From CALLPQ01 sp038531745 (GTDB lineage Bacteria > Pseudomonadota > Alphaproteobacteria > Caulobacterales > Parvularculaceae), in the NCBI GenBank assembly GCA_038531745.1, contig JBCBBJ010000006.1, positions 124,001 through 188,000 of the forward strand: a stretch of 64,000 bases of DNA, given 5' to 3'. Positions 51,843 to 60,976 of the stretch are shown in pieces. The position numbers were made by a program, and so were the translations under genes. The notes beneath the pieces are model-generated. The model had not been told where the DNA came from. It saw only the letters and a list, made by a program, of their open reading frames with translations, and did not search any database. Each line of letters begins with the position of its first letter. The first letter of the stretch is position 1.

Positions 51843-52457
51843 ATGGCGCTCCAGACCGAAATGGCAGACCTTGTGGACGGGCGGGGAGCAATTTACCTTA
51901 AAATGATGTCCGAAACGCCTGCCGACCCCGCCCCAATTACGATCCGCTCCACACGTCAGCCGGGCGATCTTGGTCTGATCGTCTGGCTGCACGGTGTTGG
52001 CTATGCTGATGGTGTGGGCGCCCATGATGCACCCGGCTTTGAGGCCTATGTGGCCCAAACCGTTGCCGATTTTGGCAAGCAGCCGGATGCGCGGGGCACC
52101 CTCTTTTTCGCGGAGCGTCAAGGCCCTGGTGGAAGCGTTGAAACCGTCGGCTGCGCAGCCATGATTGAGCGCCATGGCGGGCCACAGCCCCGCGGTCAAA
52201 TCCGCTGGGTCATAACACTCGACACAGCGCGCGGACAGGGCGTTGGTGGTCGATTGATCGATGCGTGCATGGACGAGGCACAGCAATTGAGCTTCCACGA
52301 CGTCTACCTTCAAACTACCTCCGGGCTTGATGCCTCCATGGCCATTTATCAACAGCTCGGCTTTCAGGTGATCCACCATGAGCAACAAGAATTGTGGAAT
52401 GGTCAGTATCAGGATCTTATTGAGATGCTTTTGGTTTTGGATAGCAACGCAGGATAG
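51843..52457 (+). CDS. GNAT family N-acetyltransferase
   Basis: 204 aa from the ATG at 51843; an ATG at 51903 or 51906 (MSETPADPAPITIR) is a plausible alternative start. The acetyl-CoA-binding motif A is clear: IRWVITLDTARGQGVGGRLIDACMDEA, followed by VYLQTTSGLDASMAIYQQLGFQVIHHE (motif B). The N-terminal half (IVWLHGVGYADGVGAHDAPGFEAYV) resembles acetyltransferases linked to MarR-type regulators, but no MarR domain is present. Substrate unknown. It is the only plus-strand gene inside the fab/mltG block, divergent from mltG. Confidence 0.8.
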   Translation: MALQTEMADLVDGRGAIYLKMMSETPADPAPITIRSTRQPGDLGLIVWLHGVGYADGVGAHDAPGFEAYVAQTVADFGKQPDARGTLFFAERQGPGGSVETVGCAAMIERHGGPQPRGQIRWVITLDTARGQGVGGRLIDACMDEAQQLSFHDVYLQTTSGLDASMAIYQQLGFQVIHHEQQELWNGQYQDLIEMLLVLDSNAG

Positions 52458-52503
52458 GTTGTTGTCCTCACCGTCCGCATGTTCCGGAGCAACTAGCGCA
52501 AGA

Positions 52504-52598
52504 CCTTCCCCCCCATTTCTGGGGAAAAGGACGCATCAATCATAATTCTTGAATTCCGAGGCTACCAACAAATGCCTCCCCGCGACTTAATCGCGGGG
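52504..52598. repeat. Two palindromes between the GNAT and TonB-receptor genes
   Basis: CCTTCCCC and GGGGAAAAGG (52504-52530) form one inverted pair. CCCCGCGA-CTTAA-TCGCGGGG (52578-52598) is a perfect 8-bp palindrome close to the one at 12031-12051. They lie in the 255-base gap between two convergent genes and may act as terminators or REP-type elements. Confidence 0.6.
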
Positions 52599-52712
52599 CC
52601 CAGGGTGATCGGCCTACCGAGCATTATCGATGGATCGCCTTGGGGGCAACACCGTGGGCCCCGTGGTCAAGCCAGGGGGAGCGGAAGTTTTGTAAAAGCC
52701 CCCGCCGCCAGC

Positions 52713-55115
52713 CTAAAACTTCAGCCGCACCGTCACGCCAAAGGTACGCGGCTGGTTTGTTCTAAAGCCGAGGCGCGCGCGGCCGCCGCGTTCACGGTCG
52801 AACGACAAGAGGGCATTTTCATCGGTGATGTTGTTGATATACGCAATCACTTCAACATTGTCGTAATATAGACCGGCATTCAGATTGACGATCTGATAAT
52901 CGGGAAGCTCAAGATCGAGACTTGTAAGCTCTTCGCCGGTTGCGCCCGCAAAGGGCAAGCCGGAGACAAAATCACCGGCGCCTGGCACTTGGTCGCCGGG
53001 CTGCGTAAAGCGCGAGCCCACATGCTGCGCCGAAGCGGCAATAAAGCCCTCTGCGCTCACATCACCGAATTGCAATGGAAACGTATGCTGAATACTGGCC
53101 GACAATTGAAGCTCCGGCACTGACGCCAGACGGTTGCCGTCCTGAACACCGCCCAGCACATTGCCATTCCCATCAAGCACCGTGGAATCGAATTCTGATT
53201 CAATCCAGCTGCCGGAGAAGAACACCTCAAGCCCGGTGAACAGCTCTGCGCCCAGTTCCCACTCCAAACCCAGCGTGTGGGCATCGGGCACGTTAAACGA
53301 AATTCTCGAGGAACAAGAGCCCGCATCAAGCGTTACCTGGAGATTGGAGATATCGGAGTAGAAAGCAGCGGCGTTAAACGTCAAGCCCCCGGTTTTTGCT
53401 TTGACGCCCGCTTCAAAGTTCCACAGCGTTTCGTCGTCATAGTCCTGGAAGTCGCCAAAGATGGCCTCGTCTTCCGCCGTACAGAGCGCCACGTTTAGGG
53501 GGTCATTCACCCCGCCGAGACGAAAGCCCTGGGACGCCTGGGCGTTGACGGTAATCGCATCGCTAAGGTCATAGGCGAGGAGAAAGCGCGGGGTAAACCC
53601 GCTGGATTCCGTTGTGTCCAGGGTGCCGCTATCCCCGGCGGCGAAGAGCCCGCCCGTGGTAATCGTACGCACTTCCTCAAAGTCGTAATAGCGGCCCCCG
53701 GCGGTGAAATGAAACCGATCGGTAATGTCGTAAGTAAATTCCCCAAAGAACGCGAACTGTTGCAAATCATAGGGAAGATCAGAGTTGAAGGGCGAGTCCA
53801 CGCCAAAACCGTTGGCCACCGCCGCCGACGTGCCTTCGCCCAGCGTCGCGTCGGTGAAGGCATCATAGCCCGGGGTCGGCAGGCGCTGGCGATAAAACCT
53901 GTTGATATCGGTAAAGAAGAAACCCACCAGCCAGTCGAGCCGGTCATCACCAGAATTGGCCAGGCGCAATTCCTGCGTCCACTGACGAACATCGGTGGTA
54001 TCACGCAGATTTGAGGGCAGCAGAACACCAGCCTCAGGGAAGCCGAGGTCAACCGACACAGAACCCGTCAGGGCACTGGCATCGCGGCTCACCAGAATTT
54101 CGCGTTCGGTAAAAGTTGTCACCGACGTTGCCGTTACGCCGCCAAGATCGGCCTCAATCTTGTTGTCGACGATAAAGGTCTCGTCGGTAAATTCCTCATC
54201 AAGACGCAAAAACTGCCCGCGCTCCAAAAAGGTGACGGGCGCGCGCGTGGTGGTGAAGGGATTAGCAAAAAGGTTGAACACTTCCTGGCGGTTAAAGCCG
54301 TCGCTCTCAATACCCTGCCACACAACCCGCGGTGTGATGGATAGATTTTCAAAAGGCTCCCACCGCAAGGAAAGACGGGTGCCATAGCGCACACCACTAT
54401 TCACATTCTCAGTGGTCGAAACACCCAGCGGATCAGACGGGTCATCCATCAACGCATCGATAAAGCCGCCAAAGCGCTGATAGCTGCCCACAAGACGCAA
54501 GGCCATTTGATCCCCCAACGGGACATTGACAACACCTTTACCGTGGCCGCCACTGCCGCCGCTATCGTTAAAATTGAAATTGCCCTCAAAAAGCCCGGAG
54601 GATTCGCCGAGCACGGGCTGGTTGGTAATGTACCGGATCGTACCGCCGATAGAGCCGGAGCCAAACAGCGTGCCTTGCGGGCCGCGCAAGGTTTCAACCC
54701 GCGCCAAATCAAACAGGTCAAGATCGGGCGTAAAAAGCGAGAGCGAGATAACACTCTCATCGAGGTAGACACCCACCTGTTCTTTAACGCCCGGTTGGTC
54801 CCGCACAATTTGACCGGCGGAGACGCCGCGGATCGCAACCTGGCTTTGGCCGGGGCCAAGGTTCTGGATCGTTAGGCCGGCAACATTGCGGGCAATATCC
54901 TCCAGGTTCTGGGAGCCGGTCCGCTGAATGTCTTCCTGGGTTTGTGCGTTGATGGAGAACGGCACATCCTGCAACGTTTGCTCACGCTTGGTGGCCGTGA
55001 CGATGATATCGTCGTCTTCAATGTCCTGGGCGAGCGCCGTGCCAACGGGCGATAGCGAAAATACAAGCGCTGCGCTGCACACACCGGACCGCAAACGGCT
55101 ATGGAAAAATGTCAT
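52713..55115 (-). CDS. TonB-dependent outer-membrane receptor
   Basis: 800 aa from the ATG at 55115, with GAGGAGA six bases upstream. The signal peptide ends SLSPVGTALAQ. DIIVTATKREQTLQDVPFSI is the TonB-box/plug start, and the plug has VAIRGVSAGQIVR and ETLRGPQGTLFGSGSIGGTIRY. The remaining ~600 residues are beta-strand rich, with IEAGVKAKTGG-like strands, and end in FGVTVRLKF (aromatic C-terminal residue for outer-membrane assembly). This layout is typical of the large, substrate-unassigned receptors of oligotrophic Alphaproteobacteria (siderophores, glycans, cobalamin). No TonB, ExbB or transporter gene is adjacent. It interrupts the fabF-mltG order. Confidence 0.93.
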   Translation of the reverse strand: MTFFHSRLRSGVCSAALVFSLSPVGTALAQDIEDDDIIVTATKREQTLQDVPFSINAQTQEDIQRTGSQNLEDIARNVAGLTIQNLGPGQSQVAIRGVSAGQIVRDQPGVKEQVGVYLDESVISLSLFTPDLDLFDLARVETLRGPQGTLFGSGSIGGTIRYITNQPVLGESSGLFEGNFNFNDSGGSGGHGKGVVNVPLGDQMALRLVGSYQRFGGFIDALMDDPSDPLGVSTTENVNSGVRYGTRLSLRWEPFENLSITPRVVWQGIESDGFNRQEVFNLFANPFTTTRAPVTFLERGQFLRLDEEFTDETFIVDNKIEADLGGVTATSVTTFTEREILVSRDASALTGSVSVDLGFPEAGVLLPSNLRDTTDVRQWTQELRLANSGDDRLDWLVGFFFTDINRFYRQRLPTPGYDAFTDATLGEGTSAAVANGFGVDSPFNSDLPYDLQQFAFFGEFTYDITDRFHFTAGGRYYDFEEVRTITTGGLFAAGDSGTLDTTESSGFTPRFLLAYDLSDAITVNAQASQGFRLGGVNDPLNVALCTAEDEAIFGDFQDYDDETLWNFEAGVKAKTGGLTFNAAAFYSDISNLQVTLDAGSCSSRISFNVPDAHTLGLEWELGAELFTGLEVFFSGSWIESEFDSTVLDGNGNVLGGVQDGNRLASVPELQLSASIQHTFPLQFGDVSAEGFIAASAQHVGSRFTQPGDQVPGAGDFVSGLPFAGATGEELTSLDLELPDYQIVNLNAGLYYDNVEVIAYINNITDENALLSFDRERGGRARLGFRTNQPRTFGVTVRLKF

Positions 55116-55542
55116 GGAGCTCTCCTCATCTGGTGGGCACCGACTTCGCCCCTCTAATTGACAGCATGAATCGGTTCTGTCCCGGCGGCAACTCGCATAG
55201 ATGAGGCTTCGGCAATGTGTGTGGGCAGACGTTAGGGAAGATTGCCCGCAAAAAAAGAGACAATTCCGGCCCACGGACTATCGGTTGTGTAACGAGAGGC
55301 TTGGTTCCACAGGCAGGAATTCTCCGTGCTCCTATAATTTATATAATGAAAACATGGGCTTGGAGGGGGCGTGCGGAACATCAGCTTAAAAGCTGATCAA
55401 CGCGACGCCCAGCAGCAGCGACTGCGCGATTGCGCCCGAAAGCGCATCCACGCCCCCCCTATTGCGCGGTCACGCCCAAGGTCGCTGCCATTTTGTTTTG
55501 GTCAGATGTTGCTGTTTGCCAACACCCGCCGGGGCATGATGA
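55116..55542. other. Intergenic region between fabF and the TonB receptor
   Basis: The region is 427 bases. The part next to the receptor contains AT-rich TATAATTTATATAATG (55333-55348), suitable for a promoter. A hairpin ATCAGCTT-AAA-AGCTGAT lies at about 55379-55397. On the minus strand 55386-55453 can be read as GVDALSGAIAQSLLLGVALISF before a stop, a membrane-like C-terminus next to a run of seven G. It may be a small-gene remnant; I do not call it a gene. Confidence 0.4.
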
Positions 55543-56832
55543 TCAAGCAACCCGCTGCATGATCAAAGACGCATTTGTGCCGCCAAAGCCGAAGGAGTTG
55601 GTCAATATCGCGTTGACTTCTTTCTTCACAGGCTCATGGGCAGCCAGATTGATCGGCGTTTCCACGCTGGGGGTGTCGAGATTGAGCGTTGCCGGGCAAA
55701 TATTATCGCGCATGGCAAGAATGCAGAAGACCGCCTCCACCGCGCCTGCGGCACCAAGCAAATGGCCAATGGATGATTTTGTGGAGGACATCACCAGTTG
55801 ATCCGCACCCCCCTCAAAGAGGCGTTCCACGGCGCCCAACTCGATTTCATCGCCCAGGGGCGTTGAGGTGCCGTGGGCATTGACATAATCAATGTCGGCG
55901 GCGGAAAGGCCGGCGCGCTTTAGAGCCATCTTCATGGCTCGAAACGCGCCATCGCCGTCTTCGGCGGGTGCGGTCACGTGATAGGCATCGCCGGATAGTC
56001 CGTACCCTGTCACCTCGGCATAAATCCTGGCCCCTCGTGCGCGCGCATGCTCCAGGCTTTCGAGGATGAGCATGCCCGCGCCCTCCCCCATGAGGAAGCC
56101 GTCACGGTCCTGATCATAGGGGCGCGAAGCTTTTTCCGGTGTGTCGTTAAACTTCGTTGTTAGCGCTTTGCACGCGGTAAATCCGCCAATACCAATGGGG
56201 CAAACAGCCGATTCCGCGCCGCCCGCCACCATCACATCGGCATCACCAAGCATGATCAATCGCGCCGCATCACCAATGGCATGGGCGCCAGACGAGCAGG
56301 CGGTAACCACCGCATGGTTAGGCCCGCGCAAATTATTGCGAATGGAAATCTGGCCGGAGATCAGGTTAATAAGACTGCCGGAGATAAAAAACGGTGAGAC
56401 CCGGCGCGGGCTGTTATTGTGTAAAAGAAGAGAATTTTTCTCGATCCCGCCCAGCCCGCCAATACCGGCGCCACATAAAACGCCTGTGCGTTCCTGCGCG
56501 GCGCGGGTGGACAGATCGATACCCGACGCTTTGATCGCCTGGTCAGCCGCGGCAATGCCGTAAACGATAAAGTCATCGATCCGGCGCTGATCGCGCGCAT
56601 CAACATAATCGTCCGGGTTAAACGCATCTTCCCCTGCGGCAGCCCCGCCCCCATTACCATCCCGGCGCGGCACCTCTGCTGCGATCTTGCATGGCAACTG
56701 CGTGGTATCGAATTTTTCGATCTGCCGCGCGCCGCTTTCCCCGGCAAGGAGGCGGCGCCAGGTGGCGTCAACTCCGTCAGCCAACGGTGAGACCAGCCCC
56801 AGTCCGGTAACAACAACCCTTTTTAATTCCAT
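55543..56832 (-). CDS. fabF: 3-oxoacyl-[ACP] synthase II
   Basis: 429 aa with AAGGGC about nine bases before the ATG. The condensing-enzyme triad is present: AVVTACSSGAHAIGDAA (Cys), YVNAHGTSTPLGDEIE (His) and SSTKSSIGHLLGAAGAVEA (Lys and His). The C-terminal NSFGFGGTNASLI is also typical. It elongates acyl chains using malonyl-ACP, including the temperature-sensitive step to cis-vaccenate. A Gly/Ala-rich insert (GNGGGAAAGEDAF) lies near residue 65. It follows acpP on the minus strand; a terminator between them may limit read-through. Confidence 0.95.
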   Translation of the reverse strand: MELKRVVVTGLGLVSPLADGVDATWRRLLAGESGARQIEKFDTTQLPCKIAAEVPRRDGNGGGAAAGEDAFNPDDYVDARDQRRIDDFIVYGIAAADQAIKASGIDLSTRAAQERTGVLCGAGIGGLGGIEKNSLLLHNNSPRRVSPFFISGSLINLISGQISIRNNLRGPNHAVVTACSSGAHAIGDAARLIMLGDADVMVAGGAESAVCPIGIGGFTACKALTTKFNDTPEKASRPYDQDRDGFLMGEGAGMLILESLEHARARGARIYAEVTGYGLSGDAYHVTAPAEDGDGAFRAMKMALKRAGLSAADIDYVNAHGTSTPLGDEIELGAVERLFEGGADQLVMSSTKSSIGHLLGAAGAVEAVFCILAMRDNICPATLNLDTPSVETPINLAAHEPVKKEVNAILTNSFGFGGTNASLIMQRVA

Positions 56833-56986
56833 GCCCGTTTCGCCCTTCTGTGTATTGGCCCCTTATTATCGAGTCTGTTTACGCGCAAATGCAGCCCGCA
56901 TCAAAGGAGAGTGCGCATCTTGCAGGATCTGGAGAGCACAGAAAAAGGACAGAAAATGGACGAGCCAGACCCAATACCCGGCCAAC

Positions 56987-57025
56987 AAAAAGGGCTGTGC
57001 GTTCGATCGCGAACACACAGCCCTT
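56987..57025 (-). terminator. Strong terminator after acpP
   Basis: On the minus strand AAGGGCTGTG pairs with CACAGCCCTT, and GTTCG with CGAAC inside, making a 15-bp stem around a short loop. It is followed by TTTTTG. It lies about 40 bases past the acpP stop. It would uncouple the abundant acpP message from fabF. Confidence 0.9.
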
Positions 57026-57066
57026 GGCAGATTCAAGCATTGGGGCCCCAGGGACCCGGTGCCGGG

Positions 57067-57303
57067 TTATTTTTTCTGTTGTTCAATAAAGGTGATCGCG
57101 TCGCCCACGGTTTGGATTGTCTCGGCGGCGTCGTCGGGGATTTCCACCTCGAACTCTTCTTCAAAGGCCATAACGAGTTCGACAATATCGAGGCTGTCGG
57201 CGCCCAGATCGTCAATAAAGCTGGCTTTGGGTTCGACCTTGGCTGCCTCCACATCGAGATGCTCGACAACGATTTTTTTTACTTTTTCCGCAAGATCAGA
57301 CAT
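57067..57303 (-). CDS. acpP: Acyl carrier protein
   Basis: 78 aa with AAAGGAG seven bases before the ATG, a strong ribosome site. FIDDLGADSLDIVELVMAFEEEFEVEIP holds the DSL phosphopantetheine Ser. The protein is strongly acidic, as usual. It carries growing acyl chains in fatty-acid synthesis and feeds lipid A and phospholipid synthesis. The expected neighbour fabG lies 3.7 kb away, because three envelope-type genes intervene. Confidence 0.98.
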   Translation of the reverse strand: MSDLAEKVKKIVVEHLDVEAAKVEPKASFIDDLGADSLDIVELVMAFEEEFEVEIPDDAAETIQTVGDAITFIEQQKK

Positions 57304-57513
57304 TCAAAGCTCCTTTAGGGAATATCGGTTCCGGTAATAAGCGGCATACCGGTTTCCGCTGGGTATCTAGCGCGAAAGCGCAGAATTTCAAGTGTTTCAA
57401 GGGGTTGTCAGCGCAATTTGGGCGCACGGCACGCCGCCTATTCGGGATTTTTCAGCTCAGCCCCAATTCATGCGCGGCATAAGGCAAATTAACGGCGCTG
57501 GCAACCAAGCCAG

Positions 57514-58461
57514 TCAGACCGATTTGCCGAGGCGCGCCACATGGGCGGTGGCAAAGAAAAGCACAAAATTGATCAATTGCGATAACCCAGCCTCCGCCAA
57601 GAGCATGCCCGCCAGCGCCGCCTCGCTGGCATTGACCAATGGGGCCAGCGACAGGGCAGCCCCCAAAAATACCAGGTCCTGATTGGGAATAAACGGGATG
57701 CGGCTCAACACCAGCTGGAGGGCCAAAAACATCAGCCAGGCGGACAACGGTGCGCCCGGCAAGGCCGCCGCATACATCGCTGCATGAAGCACGAGAATGA
57801 GGACGGTGCGCGCCCCATGGATGGCAAAAACCGGACGCAGTTTTTCATAGGGCAAGGCGATCAGTCGCCGGTGCAAGACAATCACCGTGATGGAAAGCAC
57901 CAATGACGATGTAAAGGCCAGAACAAACAAGACCCCACCCCCGCCGGGTAATGCCGATAACCCCATCGCCAGTTTGCCAGCCCACACAAGGCCGATGATC
58001 ATAAAAACGGTGGCAAGATTTGAGGCGAGCGCGGACAAGAGATTATTGTCTTTCACCCCAACAACAACCGCCTTGTCATTAAGGGGAAGTTTACGCCGTG
58101 CCCAGAGGGTCAAAAACCCCTCCCCCGAGTAGCCTATCACCGCAAAATTATAGACCCGCTTGCGCAAAAATGCCGGCCAATGGCGCCCAAGCGGCACGTC
58201 CCAGATCATCTGGTAAATAAAAAGCTCCGACATGGGCAACGCCAAGAACCGCAGAGCAAAAAATACATAGAACCACACGGATTGGGGCAGATTGTTCATC
58301 ACATCGGCCCAACCCACCTGAGCAAAGCGTATAACCAGATAAATCAGTACAAGGATAAGTAAGAGATATTGCGCGCCCGTTAAGGCGCGCGCGATGTGCG
58401 GGTTGGCGCGCATACGCTGTTGCCAGGCCATAAACCGGCCGAATTGTGCGTTCTTGACCAT
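57514..58461 (-). CDS. Polytopic membrane protein, paralogue 1 of an envelope cassette
   Basis: 315 aa with about eight hydrophobic helices (YLLLILVLIYLVIRFAQVGW; VFYVFFALRFLALPMSEL-like start). Conserved blocks shared with the neighbour are FLRKRVYNFAVIGYSGEGF, LSRIPFIPNQDLVFLG and LLAEAGLSQLINFVLFF. The general look is that of lysylphosphatidylglycerol-synthase-type/UPF0104 membrane domains (flippase-like), but no named family is certain and no soluble synthase domain is attached. It lies 57 bases after paralogue 2 on the same strand. Tandem duplication is certain from sequence; transport or flipping of a lipid or glycopolymer is inference. Confidence 0.75.
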   Translation of the reverse strand: MVKNAQFGRFMAWQQRMRANPHIARALTGAQYLLLILVLIYLVIRFAQVGWADVMNNLPQSVWFYVFFALRFLALPMSELFIYQMIWDVPLGRHWPAFLRKRVYNFAVIGYSGEGFLTLWARRKLPLNDKAVVVGVKDNNLLSALASNLATVFMIIGLVWAGKLAMGLSALPGGGGVLFVLAFTSSLVLSITVIVLHRRLIALPYEKLRPVFAIHGARTVLILVLHAAMYAAALPGAPLSAWLMFLALQLVLSRIPFIPNQDLVFLGAALSLAPLVNASEAALAGMLLAEAGLSQLINFVLFFATAHVARLGKSV

Positions 58462-58518
58462 GGGAATGCCCAGCGCCGCAGCCCCTATGGTGGGGCGCTT
58501 TGTCGTTTACCTTGGTTT

Positions 58519-59580
58519 TTATGGGTTTTTCACCTCAACGCAAAGCGCTGATTTCGACCCTGCACGCGGCAGCGTCTCAAGGGGCAGCGTCGCCAGAAAC
58601 AACCCGATGCAGACAAGTTGCGACAAGCCAGCCTCAGCAACAACAACACCAGCAATCATGGACGCAACAGGTATGGATGTCCCCGCCTGGCCGTCACTGA
58701 AAAAGGGGTTTGCCTGAATGATCGCAAGGGCAACCCCCACAAAAGCAAGGTCCTGATTGGGTAAAAACGGTATGCGCGAGACCGCCAGTTGAATACCCGC
58801 CAAAAGAATAACCAGTGATAGCAATTGCCCCCACGGCACTAAAAGATCAGACGGGCCCGCCATGACCGCGCCATACATGCCAAACAAGGACAAAAGCTGA
58901 ACGATCTGCCGCAAGCTATGCCAGGCAAGGACACGGCGTATGGCCGCGTAACCCACGGCAATCCAACGATCACCGACGATACCAACCACAAATACCGCAA
59001 TTAGCGCCATGGCGAACCCACCGGCCATAACCACACCAATTGGTATGCTGACGGTACCAAGTCCGTGGGCGGGGCCAAACACCGACACAGGGACCAAAAC
59101 CCATGCTGCGCCAATCATCACCACCGCCATCACATTGGCCGTGAACGACGACAGGATATTTACATCTTTGACTGTCGAGGCCGCGGTCCCAAGCGACAAA
59201 CCAAGGGCTCGCCGCGCATAGAGGGTTAAGAACGCCTCCCCTGAATAGCTGAAGACCGAAAAATTGTAGGCCCGCTTGCGCAAAAATACGGGCAGTAAAT
59301 AACGCAGCCCGCGCTTTTGCAAAGCCACAAGGGGCCCCGCCCACAGTGAACGGTAAATCACAAACTCAGTGATCGGTAGCGCCAAAAACCGGATGGCAAA
59401 GAAAACAAAAAATACCGGTTGCGTCGGCAGGTTTTGCACGAGTGTTGACCAGCCCACCGCGCGCACTTGAACGAAAAGAAAAACGACAATCCCGGCCAGC
59501 AATAAACTCTGAAAGAGCCGAACACATTTCTGCCCGGATGAGGATTGTGCAAGGTTCATCAGCTGGCGGATCAAAGACAT
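58519..59580 (-). CDS. Polytopic membrane protein, paralogue 2 of an envelope cassette
   Basis: 353 aa from the ATG at 59580, chosen because it aligns with the start of the paralogue. An ATG at 59649 with AGGG upstream would overlap the ATP-grasp gene by 17 bases and add 23 residues. Some nine membrane helices are apparent. FLRKRAYNFSVFSYSGEAF, AVSRIPFLPNQDLAFVG and VVAEAGLSQLVCIGLFLAT repeat the blocks of paralogue 1. It follows the ATP-grasp gene by at most 52 bases, so the three genes look co-transcribed. Function unknown, as for paralogue 1. Confidence 0.75.
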   Translation of the reverse strand: MSLIRQLMNLAQSSSGQKCVRLFQSLLLAGIVVFLFVQVRAVGWSTLVQNLPTQPVFFVFFAIRFLALPITEFVIYRSLWAGPLVALQKRGLRYLLPVFLRKRAYNFSVFSYSGEAFLTLYARRALGLSLGTAASTVKDVNILSSFTANVMAVVMIGAAWVLVPVSVFGPAHGLGTVSIPIGVVMAGGFAMALIAVFVVGIVGDRWIAVGYAAIRRVLAWHSLRQIVQLLSLFGMYGAVMAGPSDLLVPWGQLLSLVILLAGIQLAVSRIPFLPNQDLAFVGVALAIIQANPFFSDGQAGTSIPVASMIAGVVVAEAGLSQLVCIGLFLATLPLETLPRAGSKSALCVEVKNP

Positions 59581-59632
59581 GATCGGCGGGATAAGGGATA
59601 GGGGCCCCCTTCGTGCCGCGTTGCCAGTCCCG

Positions 59633-60700
59633 TTAGGCGGCAAGATCATGTGCCCTTTTAATGCCGGATAGGCCGTCTTGCCCATCAGAGATACCGAGGG
59701 CGTTGTCATCAAAAAGCGCCGGCGACAAGGCAAGCTCTGGTTCATCAAACAAGCGAGCGATCATCAAATCCGCCGCCAGTGGGCGAAACCCGTGCACACA
59801 ATTTGACGGAAAGCTTGTCAGCTCTCCCACTAAAATCGCTGATCCATCGATATAAAAATCCGCCCTCATAAACGAAAACCCCGCACAAAGGCCGCTCGCC
59901 ATGGCAAGAACGTCTTTAAGCTGATCATAATAGTCAAACGCCCTGCCCGAATTGGGATATTTCAGTGAAGCAGGCAGATGCCGGCCATCAAGGTCATAAA
60001 AATCCCGGTAGTGACCGTCATAACGGCCGTGATCAACCTGGATCAGTTTCGGCTTACCCCCAAAGCACATGACTTTGATATCGTCGAGTGCCCCGAACTG
60101 ACCGCCAATGATCGGCTCGATAATCAGTTTACGATCCAGTCCTTTGTAATTTGGCTCCCGGCTCGCGTCAAAATAGTCTTTACGCAGCCAATATTTCATC
60201 CGCCGACGCTCTGCCGTGGTGGGCTGGTGCGTGGCGAGATGTAAAACCTCCTGGCTCGAGTGGGTCGGCTTGACAACGCAGGGGAGTGGAAAAACTAAAC
60301 CATCGATATCATCGCCCTGCCTGATGAGACCTAGCGTTGGCGTCACATGGCCCGGCCCGCATGTGCGCGTGACAAACGTTTTGACATGCTCTTTATCAGT
60401 GACCTCCCGGCGCAGCGGCGTGCGTGCCGCCGCCGACAATTTCAGATTTATGAGCTTTTCATTAAACCGAACGGGCTCATTGAGATTGGGCAACGTCTTA
60501 TTGTTACAGAAAAAATAGAAGAGCTTTGCGATGGCCCGGTTGACGAAAGGGTGATCGGGCAAGAGACCAAAAACCTGCGTGCCTAACCATTCAAGCAACA
60601 GCCAACCGCGTTGGCGTGTTGTTGATATTTGAGCCTGTTCTTTTGTGTGATTGTCTTTGCCGGGATGATATTCAATTCGGGTGGTGTGTCCGCCAGACAT
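59633..60700 (-). CDS. TupA-like ATP-grasp ligase
   Basis: 355 aa with GGGAG seven bases before the ATG and no signal peptide, so cytosolic. The pattern follows TupA-type ATP-grasp proteins of teichuronopeptide and capsule loci: LNEPVRFNEKLINLKL (NEK motif), REVTDKEHVKTFV, PCVVKPTHSSQEVL (ATP-binding Lys), RKLIIEPII, IKVMCFGGKPKLIQVDHGRY, FMRADFYIDGSAILVGELTSFPS (metal-binding Asp and Glu). ATP-grasp enzymes join a carboxylate to an amine through an acyl-phosphate. The acceptor here is unknown, perhaps an amino-acid or sugar-acid unit of an envelope polymer. It leads the three-gene set inserted between fabG and acpP. Confidence 0.75.
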   Translation of the reverse strand: MSGGHTTRIEYHPGKDNHTKEQAQISTTRQRGWLLLEWLGTQVFGLLPDHPFVNRAIAKLFYFFCNNKTLPNLNEPVRFNEKLINLKLSAAARTPLRREVTDKEHVKTFVTRTCGPGHVTPTLGLIRQGDDIDGLVFPLPCVVKPTHSSQEVLHLATHQPTTAERRRMKYWLRKDYFDASREPNYKGLDRKLIIEPIIGGQFGALDDIKVMCFGGKPKLIQVDHGRYDGHYRDFYDLDGRHLPASLKYPNSGRAFDYYDQLKDVLAMASGLCAGFSFMRADFYIDGSAILVGELTSFPSNCVHGFRPLAADLMIARLFDEPELALSPALFDDNALGISDGQDGLSGIKRAHDLAA

Positions 60701-60976
60701 ATCTTTCTCCCAACCTTCGTACCAGTATTCGAAAAGACCGACGCACTTTCATAGGGTGCTGGGGGTCGCGATCCCTTGGCGCCCCCACCACAGAAGCACT
60801 AAAGCGTTTGGCGAAACCGCAGACAAATCACGTCTGCGTGCCCACCCCGACAATGAGAACACCCACCACAAATAGGCACAGGTTTGGCGGCCCGCCACCT
60901 CACCTAACAGAATGATTATGTAATCGTTCGCCAGCCCACCGAGGCTGACCCACAGACGATCCGCGCGGCAATGATA
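60701..60976. promoter_or_regulatory. Junction between fabG and the ATP-grasp cassette
   Basis: This 276-base gap holds the palindrome GCAGAC-AAATCAC-GTCTGC (60822-60840) and an A/T-rich segment near 60908-60932. It should contain the promoter of the cassette. No terminal repeat or integrase remnant marking insertion is visible. Confidence 0.4.
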
